DNA from: JAILLW01 sp045640525
Lineage (GTDB): Bacteria > Bacillota > Clostridia > Lachnospirales > Lachnospiraceae
NCBI GenBank assembly: GCA_045640525.1
Contig: JAZUFE010000035.1
Location: 1 to 5,819 of the forward strand
DNA length: 5,819 bases
Reading direction: 5' to 3'
This document shows positions 1 to 5,792 of the stretch, piece by piece. Within the stretch, counting starts at the first letter, position 1. Each line of letters opens with the position of its first letter. The notes beneath the pieces were generated by a model. It ran no database searches. It saw only the letters and a list, made by a program, of their open reading frames with translations, and was not told where the DNA came from. The position numbers and the translations under genes were made by a program.

Positions 1-261
1 GATATAGAAATGGACGCAATCCTTGCGGTTGCAATGGGAGGTAACTCTCTTGGAGGTGGTAAGTTCAGCATATGGGCTTCTGTTATTGGAGCATATGTTA
101 TTCAGTTACTTACACAGACCTTGTATCTCTTTGGTGTTGACCCAATGGCTATGAAGGCTTATAAGGCTATAGTAGTTATCCTCTTAGTAGTAATTAGTGC
201 TCCTAAAGTTAAGGAAGCGATTGGTAAGCTTTTCAAATCTAAGAGTAAGGAGGTGGCATAG
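1..261 (+). CDS. Sugar ABC transporter permease, C-terminal fragment (YtfT-like)
   Basis: This is the 3' part of an integral membrane permease whose start lies before the window; the reading frame is open from base 1 and 86 residues are visible. The visible start reads DIEMDAILAVAMGGNSLGGG, which matches the conserved E-x-DAIAAvviGGtSl-GG region near the C-terminus of the ribose/galactofuranose-type (BPD_transp_2) permeases. Two hydrophobic segments follow (about residues 24-44 and 54-67 of the fragment), then a basic cytoplasmic tail (KLFKSKSK). The next gene starts directly after its stop codon, and that gene's AAGGAGGTG ribosome binding site lies inside this gene's last codons. In the E. 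coli YtfQ-YtfR-YtfT-YjfF galactofuranose importer, two different permeases are likewise encoded side by side, so this one probably pairs with the next gene product to form the channel. The sugar cannot be read from the sequence; ribose, xylose or arabinose-type substrates are also possible. Confidence 0.82.
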   Translation, partial: DIEMDAILAVAMGGNSLGGGKFSIWASVIGAYVIQLLTQTLYLFGVDPMAMKAYKAIVVILLVVISAPKVKEAIGKLFKSKSKEVA

Positions 262-1320
262 ATGGGAGAGAATAAAACAAAAAAGGTTAATTCTTCAAAT
301 AAGGGTATTTTAGGAAGACTTCTTGGAATGTCTAACTCCAATCTGCTGCTTCTTATTACAGTTGTAATTTTTGTTGTTATGTATGCAGTAGCGGCAGGTG
401 TATTTGGAGGAAGCTTTGCAGTAGCACAGGGATTCTTTAACATTCTTAATGCTAACGCAGGTCTTATCATTCTTGCATGCGGTCTTAGTATTGTAATGAT
501 AACTGGCGGAATTGATATTTCTGTTGGTGGTATTACTGGTCTTATTACAATGTGCTGTGCAGTATTGTTAGATCGTCAGGGTGGAAATATCTTTACATCT
601 ATTTTACTTGCTATTGCAATTGGAGCTGCCTTTGGAGCTGTTCAGGGATATTTTGTTGCATACTTAGGCATTCAGCCATTCATTGTTACTCTTGCTGGTA
701 TGTTCTTCGCAAGAGGACTTACAACAATAGTAAATGTTGAGCCTATGAATGTAATGAGTGAGCAGTTTAAGGCTTTAAAGAATGCCCGTATTATTATTCC
801 TGGTCTTGGCTATTATAATAAACGTGGAATATACATTGATGCAGAAATCGAGCTTGGTGTAGTTGTTGCAATTGCAGTTGTAATAGTTCTTTTCTTACTA
901 CTTAGATATACAAAGTTAGGAAGAGCTTTCTATGCTGTGGGTGGTAATGAGCAGTCAGCGCTTATGCTTGGTATTAATGTAAAGAGAACCAGATTCCTGT
1001 CACAATTGCTTTGCGGAATTTTGGCAGGTATCGGAGGATTTGTATATTTCCTTCATGTAGGTTCCGGAGCGGTTACCAATGGTCAGGGTGCTGAAATGAA
1101 TGCAATTGCTTCATCAATTATCGGTGGTACCATGCTTACAGGTGGTGTAGGAAATATCATCGGAACTTTGTTTGGTGTTCTGTCTTTAAGTACCATTAAA
1201 ACCATAGTTTCTTCAGTAGGACTTGATCAGGCTTGGTGGACAGGTATTACTGTAGCAGCAATGTTGTGTATCTTCCTGATAGTTCAGAGTATTGTGGTTG
1301 CAAGAAAAAAGAATAGATAA
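262..1320 (+). CDS. yjfF: Sugar ABC transporter permease, YjfF-like
   Basis: A complete 352-residue polytopic permease of the ribose/galactofuranose import family (BPD_transp_2), expected to move a pentose or furanose sugar across the membrane with an MglA/YtfR-type ATPase and a periplasmic-type binding lipoprotein. Visible family signatures are ITGGIDISVGG at residues 80-90, AVGGNEQSALMLGINV at 225-240, and EMNAIASSIIGGTMLTGGVG at 278-297. Hydrophobic segments lie near residues 28-47, 66-82, 112-135, 138-154, 197-214, 246-265, 294-318 and 327-347. The N-terminus is basic and hydrophilic, so it probably faces the cytoplasm. E. coli YjfF is about 331 residues, so the length fits. The start is supported by AAGGAGGTG at 247-255, six bases upstream. 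All three prolines use CCA or CCT, unlike the operon downstream. The family call is firm; the YjfF subgroup rests on the tandem-permease context and overall similarity. Confidence 0.87.
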   Translation: MGENKTKKVNSSNKGILGRLLGMSNSNLLLLITVVIFVVMYAVAAGVFGGSFAVAQGFFNILNANAGLIILACGLSIVMITGGIDISVGGITGLITMCCAVLLDRQGGNIFTSILLAIAIGAAFGAVQGYFVAYLGIQPFIVTLAGMFFARGLTTIVNVEPMNVMSEQFKALKNARIIIPGLGYYNKRGIYIDAEIELGVVVAIAVVIVLFLLLRYTKLGRAFYAVGGNEQSALMLGINVKRTRFLSQLLCGILAGIGGFVYFLHVGSGAVTNGQGAEMNAIASSIIGGTMLTGGVGNIIGTLFGVLSLSTIKTIVSSVGLDQAWWTGITVAAMLCIFLIVQSIVVARKKNR

Positions 1321-1342
1321 GCAGGACGAAATTAAACCAATG

Positions 1343-1371
1343 TTTACAAAAGCCTCTCACAAAAGTACAAT
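1343..1371 (+). promoter_or_regulatory. Sigma-A-like promoter for the TSCPD-htrA-like-yhaM-rlmD operon
   Basis: TTTACA at 1343-1348 and TACAAT at 1366-1371 are separated by exactly 17 bases. Each hexamer matches the sigma-A/sigma-70 consensus at five of six positions. Transcription would start around 1378, leaving a leader of roughly 28 nt that contains the AAGGAGG ribosome binding site. The 17-base spacer includes the whole left arm of the terminator hairpin and the -10 box lies in its loop. A transcript starting here would therefore lack the left arm and not be terminated by it. No other promoter-like pair was seen between the two operons. Predicted from sequence only. Confidence 0.6.
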
Positions 1372-1385
1372 ATGTGAGAGGCTTT
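1349..1385 (+). terminator. Intrinsic terminator of the sugar transporter operon
   Basis: AAAGCCTCTCACA (1349-1361) pairs perfectly with TGTGAGAGGCTTT (1373-1385), giving a 13-bp stem and an 11-nt loop, 28 bases after the yjfF stop codon. The stem has A residues at its 5' base and only a short T run (TTTATA) at its 3' side, so termination may be partial. Because a promoter is interleaved with it, the same inverted repeat might instead or also be an operator for a DNA-binding protein. Confidence 0.7.
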
Positions 1386-1393
1386 ATACGTGT

Positions 1394-1400
1394 AAGGAGG
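1394..1400 (+). promoter_or_regulatory. Ribosome binding site that fixes the TSCPD gene start
   Basis: AAGGAGG lies five bases before the ATG at 1406. It selects this start over in-frame upstream ATGs at 1292 and 1340. Those would add residues unlike the family, and the longest would overlap the end of yjfF. Confidence 0.85.
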
Positions 1401-1405
1401 GTTTT

Positions 1406-1660
1406 ATGCGATATCAATACAGAACCAAAGGAACATGTTCACAACTGATAGAATTTGATATTGATAATGATGTAATTACCAATGTTGTATTTACAGGAGG
1501 CTGTAACGGTAATCTGAAGGCAATTTCCATTCTTGTCGAAGGGATGAAAGCTGATGAAATCGTTGCAAAGCTTAAGGGAAATACATGCGGTTTTAAGTCT
1601 ACATCATGTGCGGATCAGCTCGCATGTGCAATTATAGAAGCTCAAAAGGCAGCCATATAG
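1406..1660 (+). CDS. TSCPD domain-containing protein (TIGR03905-like)
   Basis: A small 84-residue cytosolic protein that corresponds to the stand-alone TSCPD family (TIGR03905), normally about 80 residues and of unknown function. The same domain occurs at the C-terminus of some adenosylcobalamin-dependent (NrdJ-type) ribonucleotide reductases. Visible hallmarks are the start YRTKGTCS (residues 5-12), FTGGCNGNL (29-37) and NTCGFKSTSCADQLA (59-73). The cysteines C11, C33, C61 and C68 sit at the places I expect to be conserved and could bind a metal; that is inference. The name-giving motif reads T-S-C-A-D here, with alanine in place of proline at residue 69. It is the first gene after the predicted promoter, has a strong ribosome binding site, and is followed after 7 nt by the HtrA-like gene. 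The family call is firm; no function should be assigned. Confidence 0.87.
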   Translation: MRYQYRTKGTCSQLIEFDIDNDVITNVVFTGGCNGNLKAISILVEGMKADEIVAKLKGNTCGFKSTSCADQLACAIIEAQKAAI

Positions 1661-1667
1661 GGCTAAT

Positions 1668-3041
1668 ATGAACGAAAACTCTGAAAATAGTACTCAATTG
1701 AATAATCAAACTTCGGAGCAGATTCAGGCAATCAAAACATCCGAATTCATGAAAGAAACCATTAAGCAACGTCCCATTAATAAGCGAAAGCTTGTAAGAC
1801 GATTATTGCTTACGGTTTCCATGGCATTAATTTTCGGTATTGTTGCCTGCCTGACATTTATCGTTTTGGAACCGATAATAAATCAAAAAATCACTCGAGA
1901 TGAGGAAAAGGTATCACCGGTATCTTTTGAAGAGGAGACTGCGGAAGAAGAGACCAAACGTGAAGATATGATTGCGGATTCATCGGAGCTTGCTCCGGTA
2001 ATTATTGAACAGGTTCCCGTCGATAATGCCCAAATCGAACAGGTTTTGTCGCAAATGAAATGGGGTGTCAACGACTATCTTTCTTTGTCAACCGTGATAA
2101 CCGATATGGCCAAAAGCATTTCGACAAGTATGGTATCGGTTGTCGGAATCAAGCATGATACGGATTGGTTTGCCAATAATTACGATAATCAGAATGTAGT
2201 ATCGGGCGTCATTATTGCAGACAACGGCAGAGATATTCTGATGCTTGCCAATCTTAAAAAACTGGCGGATTATGACAGCATTCGTGTTACCTTTTTTGAC
2301 GGAACGATTTATGATGCAACCATTATAATGAGCGATTCATCTACAGGCTTGGGAATTGTTTCGGTTAGAAAGAATTTGCTTTTGGCTACTACGGCCAAAG
2401 ATATAAATATTATAGAAATAGGTTCTTCGGCAAGCAAGAATCTGATAGGTTCTCCCATAGTAGCTATGGGAAGTCCGTACGGTACTTTGAATTCACTGGG
2501 CATCGGATACATTACAAGTGCAGGTAATGCGGTCAATGTTCCGGATGCGTCATACAATCTTCTGTATACCGATATAACGGCTTCTTCGCAGGCCAGCGGA
2601 ATATTGGTTAATCTGAACGGACAGCTGGTGGGAATTATTGACCAGTCATTTAATTCGTCGGATATGTCAAGTATCATAAGCGGATTGGGAATAACAGAAT
2701 TGAAATATCTGATAGAAAGATTGTCTAACGGAATGGAAATTCCGTATTTGGGTCTATACGGTACGGAAGTTACAGATGAAATATCGGAGGACTTGGGAGT
2801 TCCCAAAGGTCTGTATATTACAGGTATGGAAATGGATTCTCCTCTTATGGAAACAGGTATTCAAAGCGGAGATGTAATCGTCAAATTTGCCGGAGTTGAA
2901 ATAACCAAATTCCGTGATTATATGATGAGTTTGTATTCCATGACACCGGAAAACGAAGTGTCTGTGGAAGTGATGCGTCAAAGTCCGGACGGTTATACCA
3001 AACTCACCATGAATGTAGTGTTGGCACATCAAGACAGGTAG
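1668..3041 (+). CDS. Membrane-anchored HtrA-like PDZ protein, probable pseudoprotease
   Basis: A 457-residue protein with the layout of a Gram-positive HtrA/DegP-type (S1C) serine protease. It has a hydrophilic cytoplasmic N-terminus, a basic cluster KRKLVRR (39-45), one membrane helix (about 46-68), an acidic linker (78-104), a trypsin-like domain (about 146-350) and a PDZ domain (about 358-455). The protease fold is recognisable from SGVII (179-183), FFDGTIYDATI (209-219), IVAMGSPYG (264-272) and a TDITASSQASG stretch (301-311). In the PDZ domain, YLGL (360-363) fits the ligand-binding loop, and SPLMETGIQSGDVI (391-404) is typical. The catalytic sites are degenerate: the TNNHV histidine position reads LANL (Asn195), the TDLAV aspartate position reads TGLGI (Gly227), and GNSGG is reduced to QASGI, keeping only Ser310. 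It is therefore probably not a protease but a substrate- or partner-binding membrane protein. The ribosome binding site is weak (AGGG at 1659-1662). Confidence 0.82.
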   Translation: MNENSENSTQLNNQTSEQIQAIKTSEFMKETIKQRPINKRKLVRRLLLTVSMALIFGIVACLTFIVLEPIINQKITRDEEKVSPVSFEEETAEEETKREDMIADSSELAPVIIEQVPVDNAQIEQVLSQMKWGVNDYLSLSTVITDMAKSISTSMVSVVGIKHDTDWFANNYDNQNVVSGVIIADNGRDILMLANLKKLADYDSIRVTFFDGTIYDATIIMSDSSTGLGIVSVRKNLLLATTAKDINIIEIGSSASKNLIGSPIVAMGSPYGTLNSLGIGYITSAGNAVNVPDASYNLLYTDITASSQASGILVNLNGQLVGIIDQSFNSSDMSSIISGLGITELKYLIERLSNGMEIPYLGLYGTEVTDEISEDLGVPKGLYITGMEMDSPLMETGIQSGDVIVKFAGVEITKFRDYMMSLYSMTPENEVSVEVMRQSPDGYTKLTMNVVLAHQDR

Positions 3042-3050
3042 GTAAGTAGT

Positions 3051-3995
3051 ATGAAGTTTATTAAGGAACTTAAAGAAGGCGACAGAGTATCTGATATTTA
3101 TTTAATTAAGCAGAAGAATTCATCTGTTACCAAGAACGGTAAGCCGTTTGACAATGTGATAATTCAGGATAAAACGGGAGTGTTGGATTCAAAAGTATGG
3201 GACCCCAACAGCCCGGGAATAGATGATTTTGATGCTCAGGATTATGTGGAAGTATTCGGAGATGTTGTATCTTTCAACGGTGCACTTCAGCTTAGCATTA
3301 AGCGTGCCAGAAAGTGTTCCGAAGGAGAGTATGATCCGTCCAATTATCTTCCGGTTTCGCCATATGATATCGAGGAGATGTATGCACAGATTATTGCGTT
3401 CATAGATTCGGTTAAGAATCCTTACCTGAATAAGTTACTTTGTGCACTGTTTAAAGAAGATAGCGGTTTCATTACTGCATTTAAGAAATCATCGGCGGCC
3501 AAATCGGTTCATCACAGTTTTGTGGGAGGTTTGGTACAGCATACTTTGGCAGTAACCAAATTATGTGATTACTACTGTACTCAGTATGCAGGTTTGAACA
3601 GAGATCTTTTGATTACCGCTGCTTTGTGTCATGACATTGCCAAGACCAAAGAAATATCTCTTTATCCGGATAATGATTATACGGATTGTGGAAATTTTCT
3701 GGGACATATAGTCATGGGTGTGGAAATGGTAGGTTCAAAAATTGATAAAATCGAAGGATTCCCGGAAGTTCTGTCAAATGAACTAAAGCACTGTATTTTG
3801 GCACATCACGGAGAATTCGAATTCGGGTCTCCGAAAAAACCTGCGATTATGGAAGCCGTTGCATTGAATTTCGCTGATAATACGGATGCCAAGATGCAAA
3901 TATTCACGGAACTTTTGGAAGCAGAGAGTAAGCCGGGATGGTTAGGCTTTAAGAAGATGCTTGACTCAAATGTTATAGCAACGAGAATGGAGTAG
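3051..3995 (+). CDS. yhaM: 3'-5' exoribonuclease YhaM family (OB fold + HD domain)
   Basis: A 314-residue cytosolic nuclease, the same length as B. subtilis YhaM, which degrades RNA (and single-stranded DNA in vitro) from the 3' end in a metal-dependent way. The N-terminal part (about residues 10-90) is an OB-fold nucleic-acid-binding domain, with VIIQDKTGVLDSKVW (36-50) and VFGDVVSFNGALQLSI (68-83). The C-terminal HD hydrolase domain shows the expected metal ligands: H164 in GGLVQHT, H194-D195 in ALCHDIAK, H219 in LGHI, H252-H253 in AHHGEFEFGSPKKP, and D276 in NFADNTDAKM. No catalytic position appears missing. It starts nine bases after the HtrA-like gene, with an AGGTAGG stretch upstream, and its last codons hold the ribosome binding site of the methyltransferase gene. 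Its link to that gene suggests RNA metabolism. No intact competing family explains the OB-HD order. Confidence 0.93.
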   Translation: MKFIKELKEGDRVSDIYLIKQKNSSVTKNGKPFDNVIIQDKTGVLDSKVWDPNSPGIDDFDAQDYVEVFGDVVSFNGALQLSIKRARKCSEGEYDPSNYLPVSPYDIEEMYAQIIAFIDSVKNPYLNKLLCALFKEDSGFITAFKKSSAAKSVHHSFVGGLVQHTLAVTKLCDYYCTQYAGLNRDLLITAALCHDIAKTKEISLYPDNDYTDCGNFLGHIVMGVEMVGSKIDKIEGFPEVLSNELKHCILAHHGEFEFGSPKKPAIMEAVALNFADNTDAKMQIFTELLEAESKPGWLGFKKMLDSNVIATRME

Positions 3996-3996
3996 T

Positions 3997-5643
3997 ATGT
4001 TTGCCAAAAACGATTTACTCAATATCAAAATAACGGATATGACAAACGAAGGCGAAGGCATCGGCAAAGTCGATGGCTTCACCTTTTTCGTTAAAGATAC
4101 ACTGATTGATGACGAGGCAGTCATTCGTGTTACCAAAGTCAAAAAGACATATGGATATGCTCGATTGGAAAAGCTTATCAAGGAGTCGCCCTACAGAACA
4201 ACTCCGAAATGTCCTGTCGCAAGACAATGCGGAGGATGCCAGATACAGGCGATGTCATATTCCGAACAACTTAAGTTTAAAGAAAACAAAGTTAAAAACA
4301 GCCTGACTCGCATAGGTGGATTTGACAACGAATACATTGATGAGATATGCGAAAGTATTGTCGGAATGGACAACGAAGGATACCGTTACCGTAATAAGGC
4401 GCAATATCCCATAGGATATTCAAAAGAGGGAATGCCGATAGCAGGGTTCTATGCCGGAAGAACTCACAGCATTATTTCGACAGAAGATTGTTTGCTTGGA
4501 ACAGAAGATAACAAAGATATATTGCGGGTGATTCTGTCGTGGATGAAGAAATACGGAATTTCGGCATATGATGAGGCAAAACATCACGGTATTATCCGAC
4601 ATGTATTGATACGTAAAGGTTACTACACATCACAGATTATGGTTTGTCTTGTTATCAATGCGGATAAGATTCCTCATGAGGAGGAATTGATTGAGGAATT
4701 GATTAAGATAGACGGAGTCAAAAGTATATCTTTATCCGTCAACAAAAATGACACAAATGTCATTCTTGGCGATAACTATAAGACGATATGGGGAAGTGAA
4801 AAGATACAAGATCAATTACTTGGACTGACATACAACATCTCTCCGTTATCCTTCTATCAGGTGAATCCGGTTCAGGTGGAGAAACTGTATCAAACGGCAA
4901 TAGATTATGCAGATGTACAAAAAAACGAGGAAGTCTGGGATCTTTGCTGCGGAATAGGTACTATTACTCTTTCGATGGCATTTTCGGCCGGAAAGGTGCA
5001 CGGAATAGAAATAGTTCCGGAAGCAATAGAAGACGCCCAAGCCAATGCAAAGAATAACGGCATCATGAATTCCGAATTCATTTGTGCACCCATAGAAGAG
5101 TATCTTCCTCAAAATGCCGATTCGATTCATGCAGACGTAATTGTTATGGATCCTCCGAGAAAGGGAATCGACGAAGAAGCACTCAAGGTAGTTGTTGCTA
5201 CCGCTCCGAAAAGAATTGTCTACGTAAGTTGTGACTGTGCAACATTGGCACGTGACCTCAAATATTTATGTGATAACGGATATGAACTCAAAAAAGTCCG
5301 TCCGGTTGATATGTTCCCGCATACGACACATGTTGAGACGGTTGTTCTTCTAACCCACCAAAAACAACCTGATGATTATCTTAGAATTCACGTTGAAATG
5401 GATGAGTTAGATAAAACCAAATCTGAGAGCAAAGCAACATACGAAAGAGTTAAAGACTATGTTAAGAATAAATACGATTTGAAGGTAAATAATTTATATA
5501 TTGCTCAAGTAAAAAGAGATTTTGGAATTATTGAAAGGGAAAACTACAATTTAGGTGAAGGAAAAGCAAGAGTTCCACAGTGCCCAAAAGAAAAGTATGA
5601 TGCCATTGTAGATGCATTGAAGTATTTTAAGATGATTGCATAG
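3997..5643 (+). CDS. rlmD: 23S rRNA (uracil-C5)-methyltransferase RlmD/RlmCD with C-terminal extension
   Basis: This 548-residue enzyme transfers a methyl group from S-adenosylmethionine to C5 of uridine in 23S rRNA. E. coli RlmD acts on U1939, while the Gram-positive RlmCD type acts on both U747 and U1939; the sequence does not decide between them. A TRAM RNA-binding domain covers about residues 5-60. Cysteines C72, C78, C81 (C-x5-C-x2-C) and C165 fit the [4Fe-4S] ligands. SFYQVN (285-290), the SAM-binding WDLCCGIGTI (314-323), DPPRKG (385-390), the catalytic C412 in VSCDCATLARD, and E447 in HVETVV follow in order. The usual family ends near here, at roughly 450 residues; an extra segment of about 93 residues follows (residues 456-548). 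The gene starts one base after the yhaM stop, with TGGAG at 3988-3992, so translation is probably coupled. A strong terminator follows. Confidence 0.92.
   Translation: MFAKNDLLNIKITDMTNEGEGIGKVDGFTFFVKDTLIDDEAVIRVTKVKKTYGYARLEKLIKESPYRTTPKCPVARQCGGCQIQAMSYSEQLKFKENKVKNSLTRIGGFDNEYIDEICESIVGMDNEGYRYRNKAQYPIGYSKEGMPIAGFYAGRTHSIISTEDCLLGTEDNKDILRVILSWMKKYGISAYDEAKHHGIIRHVLIRKGYYTSQIMVCLVINADKIPHEEELIEELIKIDGVKSISLSVNKNDTNVILGDNYKTIWGSEKIQDQLLGLTYNISPLSFYQVNPVQVEKLYQTAIDYADVQKNEEVWDLCCGIGTITLSMAFSAGKVHGIEIVPEAIEDAQANAKNNGIMNSEFICAPIEEYLPQNADSIHADVIVMDPPRKGIDEEALKVVVATAPKRIVYVSCDCATLARDLKYLCDNGYELKKVRPVDMFPHTTHVETVVLLTHQKQPDDYLRIHVEMDELDKTKSESKATYERVKDYVKNKYDLKVNNLYIAQVKRDFGIIERENYNLGEGKARVPQCPKEKYDAIVDALKYFKMIA
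5362..5640 (+). other. C-terminal extension of RlmD, AT-rich and HTH-like
   Basis: Residues 456-548 of the methyltransferase lie beyond the conserved HVETVVLL end of the RlmD fold. The segment has a short acidic strand-like start (IHVEMDELD, 464-472), a helix-rich part with ATYERVKDYVKNKYDLKV (480-497) and NLYIAQVKRDFGI (499-511) that resembles a helix-turn-helix, then NYNLGEG and VPQCPKEKYDAIVDALKYF (527-545). By hand count 5401-5640 is about 31% GC against about 43% in 5101-5340 of the same gene, and all three prolines use CCT or CCA. I recall similar tails on RlmD and other methyltransferases of gut Clostridia, but cannot check that here. A role in nucleic-acid binding is inference. Confidence 0.7.
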
Positions 5644-5654
5644 AATTAATGATT

Positions 5655-5683
5655 AAAAGGCCACTTGTTTCAAGTGGCCTTTT
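5655..5683 (+). terminator. Intrinsic terminator after rlmD
   Basis: AAAAGGCCACTTG (5655-5667) pairs perfectly with CAAGTGGCCTTTT (5671-5683), a 13-bp stem with a TTT loop, beginning 12 bases after the rlmD stop codon. The 3' arm ends in TTTT, and the A run in the 5' arm means the hairpin could also work for transcripts from the opposite strand. It closes the four-gene operon. Confidence 0.9.
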
Positions 5684-5700
5684 ATGTGTCCGGATTTAAG

Positions 5701-5749
5701 GACATTATATTTAATATAATAAAAAAATAAAAATTTAATTTATATTTAA
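5701..5749. other. Very AT-rich non-coding stretch with a palindrome
   Basis: This stretch is almost entirely A and T, with a run of seven A at 5721-5727 and further A/T tracts after it. It contains a perfect inverted repeat, ATTATAT-TTA-ATATAAT (5704-5720). It may be curved or easily melted DNA, or an UP-element-like region upstream of the next gene. No coding potential is visible. Confidence 0.4.
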
Positions 5750-5792
5750 TTGTATCAAATTGGATGTATTTGTATCAATTTGTATGAAATCG
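5750..5792. repeat. Phased TTGTATCAAAT-type repeats, possible operator
   Basis: Three related 13-mers occur: TTGTATCAAATTG (5750-5762), TTGTATCAATTTG (5770-5782) and TTGTATGAAATCG (5780-5792). Their starts are 20 and 10 bp apart, close to two and one helical turns. A weaker partial unit, ATGTATT, lies at 5764-5770. The first two also contain an inverted pair, CAAATTG (5756-5762) and CAATTTG (5776-5782), with 13 bases between. Just downstream, TTGAAA at 5795-5800 could be a -35 box, whose -10 box at 17-bp spacing would start at 5818 and be cut by the window end. A binding site for a regulator of the next gene is plausible but unproven. Confidence 0.45.

Noticed and set aside
159..470. Open frame of 103 codons on the minus strand
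   Set aside because: It is antisense to the two permease genes and resembles no family; the forward frame explains the DNA.
1292..1405. Longer reading frame for the TSCPD protein, starting at 1292 or 1340
   Set aside because: The extra residues are unlike the family and cover the terminator and promoter. The ATG at 1406 has AAGGAGG at ideal distance.
2453..2471. Perfect hairpin CCCATAG-TAG-CTATGGG
   Set aside because: It lies inside the HtrA-like gene, has no T run, and encodes the conserved IVAMG strand; most likely chance.
2309..2806. Open frame of 165 codons on the minus strand
   Set aside because: It lies wholly opposite the HtrA-like gene, whose protein shows recognisable domains. The antisense translation has no recognisable motif and I see no ribosome binding site.
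1668..3041. Active HtrA/DegP serine protease (degP/htrA)
   Set aside because: The His and Asp positions and the GNSGG motif are not preserved, so the active-enzyme name and symbol were withheld.
3813..3824. Tandem palindrome GAATTCGAATTC
   Set aside because: It encodes Glu-Phe-Glu-Phe in the conserved AHHGEFEFGSPKKP region of YhaM, so protein sequence explains it.
4846..5130. Open frame of 94 codons on the minus strand
   Set aside because: It is antisense to the SAM-binding region of RlmD, which carries clear motifs in the forward frame.
5692..5720. Promoter with TATAAT at 5715-5720
   Set aside because: No acceptable -35 hexamer is found 16-18 bp upstream, and TATAAT is expected by chance in such AT-rich DNA.
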